Shown here in pieces: positions 61,073 through 64,000 of a DNA stretch of 64,000 bases. The stretch is from an uncultured Collinsella sp. (GTDB taxonomy: Bacteria > Actinomycetota > Coriobacteriia > Coriobacteriales > Coriobacteriaceae), in the NCBI GenBank assembly GCA_900759045.1, contig CAAETU010000048.1, positions 20,399-84,398 on the forward strand, given 5' to 3'. The position numbers were made by a program, and so were the translations under genes. A model generated the notes under the pieces. The model was not told the DNA's origin, made no database searches, and was given only the letters and a program-made list of their open reading frames with translations. Within the stretch, counting starts at the first letter, position 1. Each line of letters starts with the position of its first letter.

Positions 61073-62893
61073 ATGTCCGTTGAGGTCATGAGGTCTGTGA
61101 TCGAGGCCGCCGAGGGTCGTGTACCCGTCGACACGCTGTTTGCCAACGCGCAGATCGTCGATGTGTACGGTCAGCGTGTGGCGCCCGGTAGCGTTGCCGT
61201 CAAGGATGGCGTGATCGTCGGTGTGCTGTACGACGGTCGCGACGATGTCGCCGGTACGTATGAGGCTGCCGAGGTCATCGATTGCCAGGGCCGCTACCTT
61301 GCCCCCGGTTTTATCGACGGACACTTGCATATCGAGTCTTCGAACATCCGCCCTGCCGAGTATGCGCGCATGGCGGCGACGCGCGGTACCACTACCGCCA
61401 TTGCCGACAGCCACGAGATCGCCAACGTGGCGGGGCTCGACGGTCTGCGCTTTATGATCGAGGACGGTCGTCGCGCGCCCATCTCCATCAAGTACATGAT
61501 GCCCTCGTGCGTGCCCGCACTGCCCGACGAGCAGGCCGGTGCCGTCATCACCGCTGCCGATATGCAGGCGTTTTTTGCCGAGCATCCGGGCGATGTCTTT
61601 GGCCTGGGCGAGATGATGAACCTGCCGGGCGTCTTTATGGCCGATCCCGAGACCTGCGCTCGTATCGACGCTGCCAACCAGACGCCGTCCAAACAGGTTG
61701 ACGGTCACGCCCCACTCGTTGCCGGCAAGGACCTCAACGCCTATGCCGCGGCTGGCATTATCGCTGATCATGAGTCGACGATTCCGGAGGAGGCACTCGA
61801 CAAGCTGTCCCGCGGCATGTATGTGATGCTGCGCGAAGGTACGTGCAGCCATGACCTGGCCAACCTGTCGCCGATGCTGCTAGATAATCCCGCGCGCGCC
61901 CGCCGCTGCTGCTTTGCGACCGACGACCGTGCTCCCTCCGACGCGCTTTCGACCGGCATGATCGACAATGCCTGCCGCGTGGCTATCGAGGCCGGTATTG
62001 ACCCCGTGGTTGCCATTTCTATGGCGTCCCTCTCCACGGCCGAGGCGTTTGGCCTGGACCACGGTTGCCGCGACCCACATGAGCTCCGTGGCGCGATCGC
62101 CCCGGGCAAACGCGCCGACCTGCTGGTACTCAACGACCTGACGTTTGCCACGGCACCGCATCGCGTGTATGCCGCCGGCGCGCTCGTGGCGCAGGACGGC
62201 ACCTTTGTGGGCGAGATTGCACCCGAGATGGCCGAGGTTGCAGCCCTTGCCGATGAACTGCGCGCCTCCGTTAAGCTGCCGAAGCTTTCGCTCGACGTAT
62301 TCGACTACGCCTTTAAGCCGGGCGAGGCCGTGATCGACGTGGTGCCGGGTAAGGCCATCACGGGTATGGCTCGCCCCGAGAGCGCCGAGGGCCTGCGCCG
62401 CATTATGCTGATCGAGCGCCATGGCCGCGGCGTGTCGCTGCAGGCCGAGGGCGCCGACGGCGATGGCCCCGCTGGCCTGGGTCTTGTCGGCAAGCACATC
62501 GGTCGCGGCTGGGTGCGTGGCTTTACCATCACGGGCGGTGCCATTGCCTCCACGATCGGCCACGATTCGCACAACGTGTGCGTCGTGGGCGATAACGCTG
62601 CCGATATGATGGCGGCTGTTGAGGCCGTGGGCCAGGGCGGTCACGTGCTGGTGCGCAACGGCGAGGTCGTGGCGCGCATTCCGCTGGCGCTCGGTGGCCT
62701 TATGAGCGAAGGCACGGCCGAGGACGTTGCCGCGCAGCACGACGACTTTATGGTCAAGGCGCGCGCCATGGGTATTGAGCCGCCGCTCGACCCCATCATG
62801 GGCATCATCTTCCTGCCCCTGCCGGTCATCCCGACGCTCCGCATCCGCCCCGAGGGCATGTTCGACGTCACGACCTTCACCTACGCCGACTAG
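61073..62893 (+). CDS. ade: Adenine deaminase (Ade/AdeC)
   Basis: 606 aa, the long bacterial adenine deaminase of the amidohydrolase superfamily. His84 and His86 (DGHLHIESS) start the metal site; TTAIADSHEIANV and the C-terminal TGGAIASTIGHDSHNVCVVG are diagnostic. It converts adenine to hypoxanthine and ammonia with manganese or iron. AAAGGAG lies 5 nt before the ATG at 61073. It would feed hypoxanthine into the XdhD route elsewhere in this window. Stand-alone unit with an attenuator-like leader. Confidence 0.95.
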   Translation: MSVEVMRSVIEAAEGRVPVDTLFANAQIVDVYGQRVAPGSVAVKDGVIVGVLYDGRDDVAGTYEAAEVIDCQGRYLAPGFIDGHLHIESSNIRPAEYARMAATRGTTTAIADSHEIANVAGLDGLRFMIEDGRRAPISIKYMMPSCVPALPDEQAGAVITAADMQAFFAEHPGDVFGLGEMMNLPGVFMADPETCARIDAANQTPSKQVDGHAPLVAGKDLNAYAAAGIIADHESTIPEEALDKLSRGMYVMLREGTCSHDLANLSPMLLDNPARARRCCFATDDRAPSDALSTGMIDNACRVAIEAGIDPVVAISMASLSTAEAFGLDHGCRDPHELRGAIAPGKRADLLVLNDLTFATAPHRVYAAGALVAQDGTFVGEIAPEMAEVAALADELRASVKLPKLSLDVFDYAFKPGEAVIDVVPGKAITGMARPESAEGLRRIMLIERHGRGVSLQAEGADGDGPAGLGLVGKHIGRGWVRGFTITGGAIASTIGHDSHNVCVVGDNAADMMAAVEAVGQGGHVLVRNGEVVARIPLALGGLMSEGTAEDVAAQHDDFMVKARAMGIEPPLDPIMGIIFLPLPVIPTLRIRPEGMFDVTTFTYAD

Positions 62894-62898
62894 TCATC

Positions 62899-62920
62899 GG
62901 GGACGTTCTTAAACGACTAG
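62899..62920. repeat. Half copy of palindrome family 3
   Basis: It repeats one arm of the 60860 element (GGGGACGTTCTT then AAACGACTAG) 5 nt after the adenine deaminase stop. A shorter partial copy (GGGGACGTTCCT) lies at 63904-63915, 10 nt after the next gene. Confidence 0.75.
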
Positions 62921-63048
62921 CCGCCTGCGACACTCTTTGGCGTGTCGCCTGACGCTGCGGCCGTAGGACCTCTGGCATGTGTGAGCTATTTGCCAGGTCC
63001 TTGTAACGTTTACGCCCGCGGAGTCTTATTTGAACTCCCTTTGGGTAC

Positions 63049-63078
63049 GTTGGAATCGGATACACGTTCGATTCCAAC
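63049..63078 (+). promoter_or_regulatory. Inverted repeat in the leader of the HAD gene
   Basis: GTTGGAATCG (63049-63058) and CGATTCCAAC (63069-63078) are perfect 10-bp arms with a 10-nt centre, 21 nt before the start codon. No T-run; operator or mRNA hairpin. Confidence 0.55.
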
Positions 63079-63099
63079 AAGCCCGAAGGGAGCTTTTCT

Positions 63100-63894
63100 A
63101 TGTTTAAACTGATTGCATCCGATATGGACGGCACGCTGCTTGACGAAAACGGCCAGGTGCCTCCCGAGACCTACGAACTGATTCTGGCACTACACGAGCA
63201 TGGCGTGCATTTCGCCGCATCGTCAGGTCGTCGCTACGATCGCCTGTGCGAGTTCTTTGCGCCCGTTCGCGACAAGATGGACTTTGTCGCCGCTAACGGT
63301 GCCCAGGTCTACGCCGACGGCAAAATGGTAGACCGTGAGGTGTATTCGCACCTGGCGATTCGAAGGCTCGCCCAGGCTGTCGCGACGTTTCCCAATCTGC
63401 ATCTTGCGCTTTTTGACCGAACCAAGTCCTTCCTGCTCGATGACGAGTGCAAGTTCGTGCGTGAGGTCGATAAGGACCTTCCCAATGCCGAGCGCATTTG
63501 GGAGCTGCCCGATCCCAGCGTAAATATCATCAAGGCGAGTATCTTTTGCGATGACGGTGCCGTTATGGACAGTGCTTACGTACTTCAGCGCGAACTTGGT
63601 CAGCTCTTTACTTTTGCGCCTTCGGGCAACGCGTGGATCGATGCCATGCAGCCCGGTGTGTCGAAGGCCTCGGGCATCGCGCAGCTCGCGGAGCATTACG
63701 GCATTGGGCGCGACGAGGTCATGGCGTTTGGCGACTCGATGAACGACTACGAGATCATTCGCTTTGTCGGCACGGGTTGCGCGATGGAAAATGCACGCCC
63801 CGCGCTCAAGGCCGTTGCCGATCGCGTGGTGGGTCGTAACCGCGACCACGCCGTCCAGCAGGAGCTCCGCCGTGTGCTGGAGAGTCTCGCTTAA
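63100..63894 (+). CDS. Cof-type HAD-superfamily phosphatase
   Basis: 264 aa. Motif I is SDMDGTLLD (nucleophile Asp8), motif II ASSGR, and motif IV FGDSMNDYEI. A C2-type cap lies between, as in Cof/YidA proteins that dephosphorylate sugar phosphates, flavin or PLP-like compounds. The substrate cannot be predicted from sequence. GAAGGGAG precedes the ATG. Confidence 0.9.
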   Translation: MFKLIASDMDGTLLDENGQVPPETYELILALHEHGVHFAASSGRRYDRLCEFFAPVRDKMDFVAANGAQVYADGKMVDREVYSHLAIRRLAQAVATFPNLHLALFDRTKSFLLDDECKFVREVDKDLPNAERIWELPDPSVNIIKASIFCDDGAVMDSAYVLQRELGQLFTFAPSGNAWIDAMQPGVSKASGIAQLAEHYGIGRDEVMAFGDSMNDYEIIRFVGTGCAMENARPALKAVADRVVGRNRDHAVQQELRRVLESLA

Positions 63895-63952
63895 TCCGGC
63901 AGATGGGGACGTTCCTTTTAATATGAGCAGGACATTGTCAAGAGGCAAAATC

Positions 63953-63984
63953 GGGCCTGGCCCCAACGATATGGGGTCAGGCCC
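63953..63984. repeat. GC-rich inverted repeat at the window end
   Basis: GGGCCTGGCCCC and GGGGTCAGGCCC form a 12-bp stem with one mismatch and an 8-nt loop. No T-run is present; it may be a terminator of the HAD gene or a member of the dispersed palindromes. Confidence 0.55.
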
Positions 63985-64000
63985 TCTCCCTATATCAGCC

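Noticed and set aside
1..64000. tRNA or rRNA genes
   Set aside because: No acceptor/T-loop patterns or rRNA segments were recognised by eye; a dedicated search could still find one.

Overview
The window is 64 kb of GC-rich DNA from a low-oxygen, gut-type Gram-positive bacterium, most likely Coriobacteriia (a Collinsella-like actinobacterium). The reasons are the codon bias, a zinc-ribbon S14, a four-cysteine adenylate kinase lid, the order rpmJ-rpsM-rpsK-rpsD-rpoA-rplQ-truA, and an oxygen-independent purine catabolism cluster. The assignment is inferred from content; no database comparison was possible.

Layout. (1) 1-4 kb: end of an RluA-type pseudouridine synthase, a U32 protein and ridA. 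(2) 3.9-14.3 kb: first half of a purine/urate-type catabolic cluster: PAS/HTH regulator, NCS2 permease, SsnA, YgfK, a poly-ferredoxin and an XdhD-like molybdenum hydroxylase. (3) 14.3-31 kb: an accessory island. It holds three arrays of 48-bp palindromes at 61-62 bp spacing, a nuclease-like AbiEi-type protein, a DUF234-type ATPase, a DnaQ-like exonuclease, a type I restriction-modification locus with an inverted second hsdS copy and its own tyrosine recombinase, and a DUF262/DUF1524 protein. (4) 31-42 kb: second half of the purine cluster: a paralogous regulator, YgeX, YgeY, YgeW, carbamate kinase, a MobA-like nucleotidyltransferase, a hydantoinase, and YqeC, YqeB and XdhC. (5) 42.4-53 kb: spc/alpha ribosomal operons starting at rplE, with secY, adk, map, infA, rpoA and truA. 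(6) 53-64 kb: glycosyltransferase, argR, penicillin-binding protein, a second U32 protein, tyrS, adenine deaminase and a HAD phosphatase.

How the parts fit. The two purine halves look like one pathway. The permease imports a purine, XdhD (matured by YqeB, YqeC, XdhC and the MobA-like protein) acts on the ring, and SsnA, HyuA and YgeY open and trim it. YgeW and carbamate kinase could recover ATP from a ureido group, and YgeX turns 2,3-diaminopropionate into pyruvate and ammonia. Adenine deaminase can feed the route, and RidA could clear the 2-aminoacrylate made by YgeX. In E. coli the homologous genes are contiguous; here a defence-rich island lies between the halves.

The most unusual features are the palindrome arrays that bracket single genes, a perfect 25-bp inverted repeat against the ATPase start, the invertible hsdS locus, and three further families of long palindromes at gene ends. 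No tRNA, rRNA, CRISPR array or cas gene was seen.
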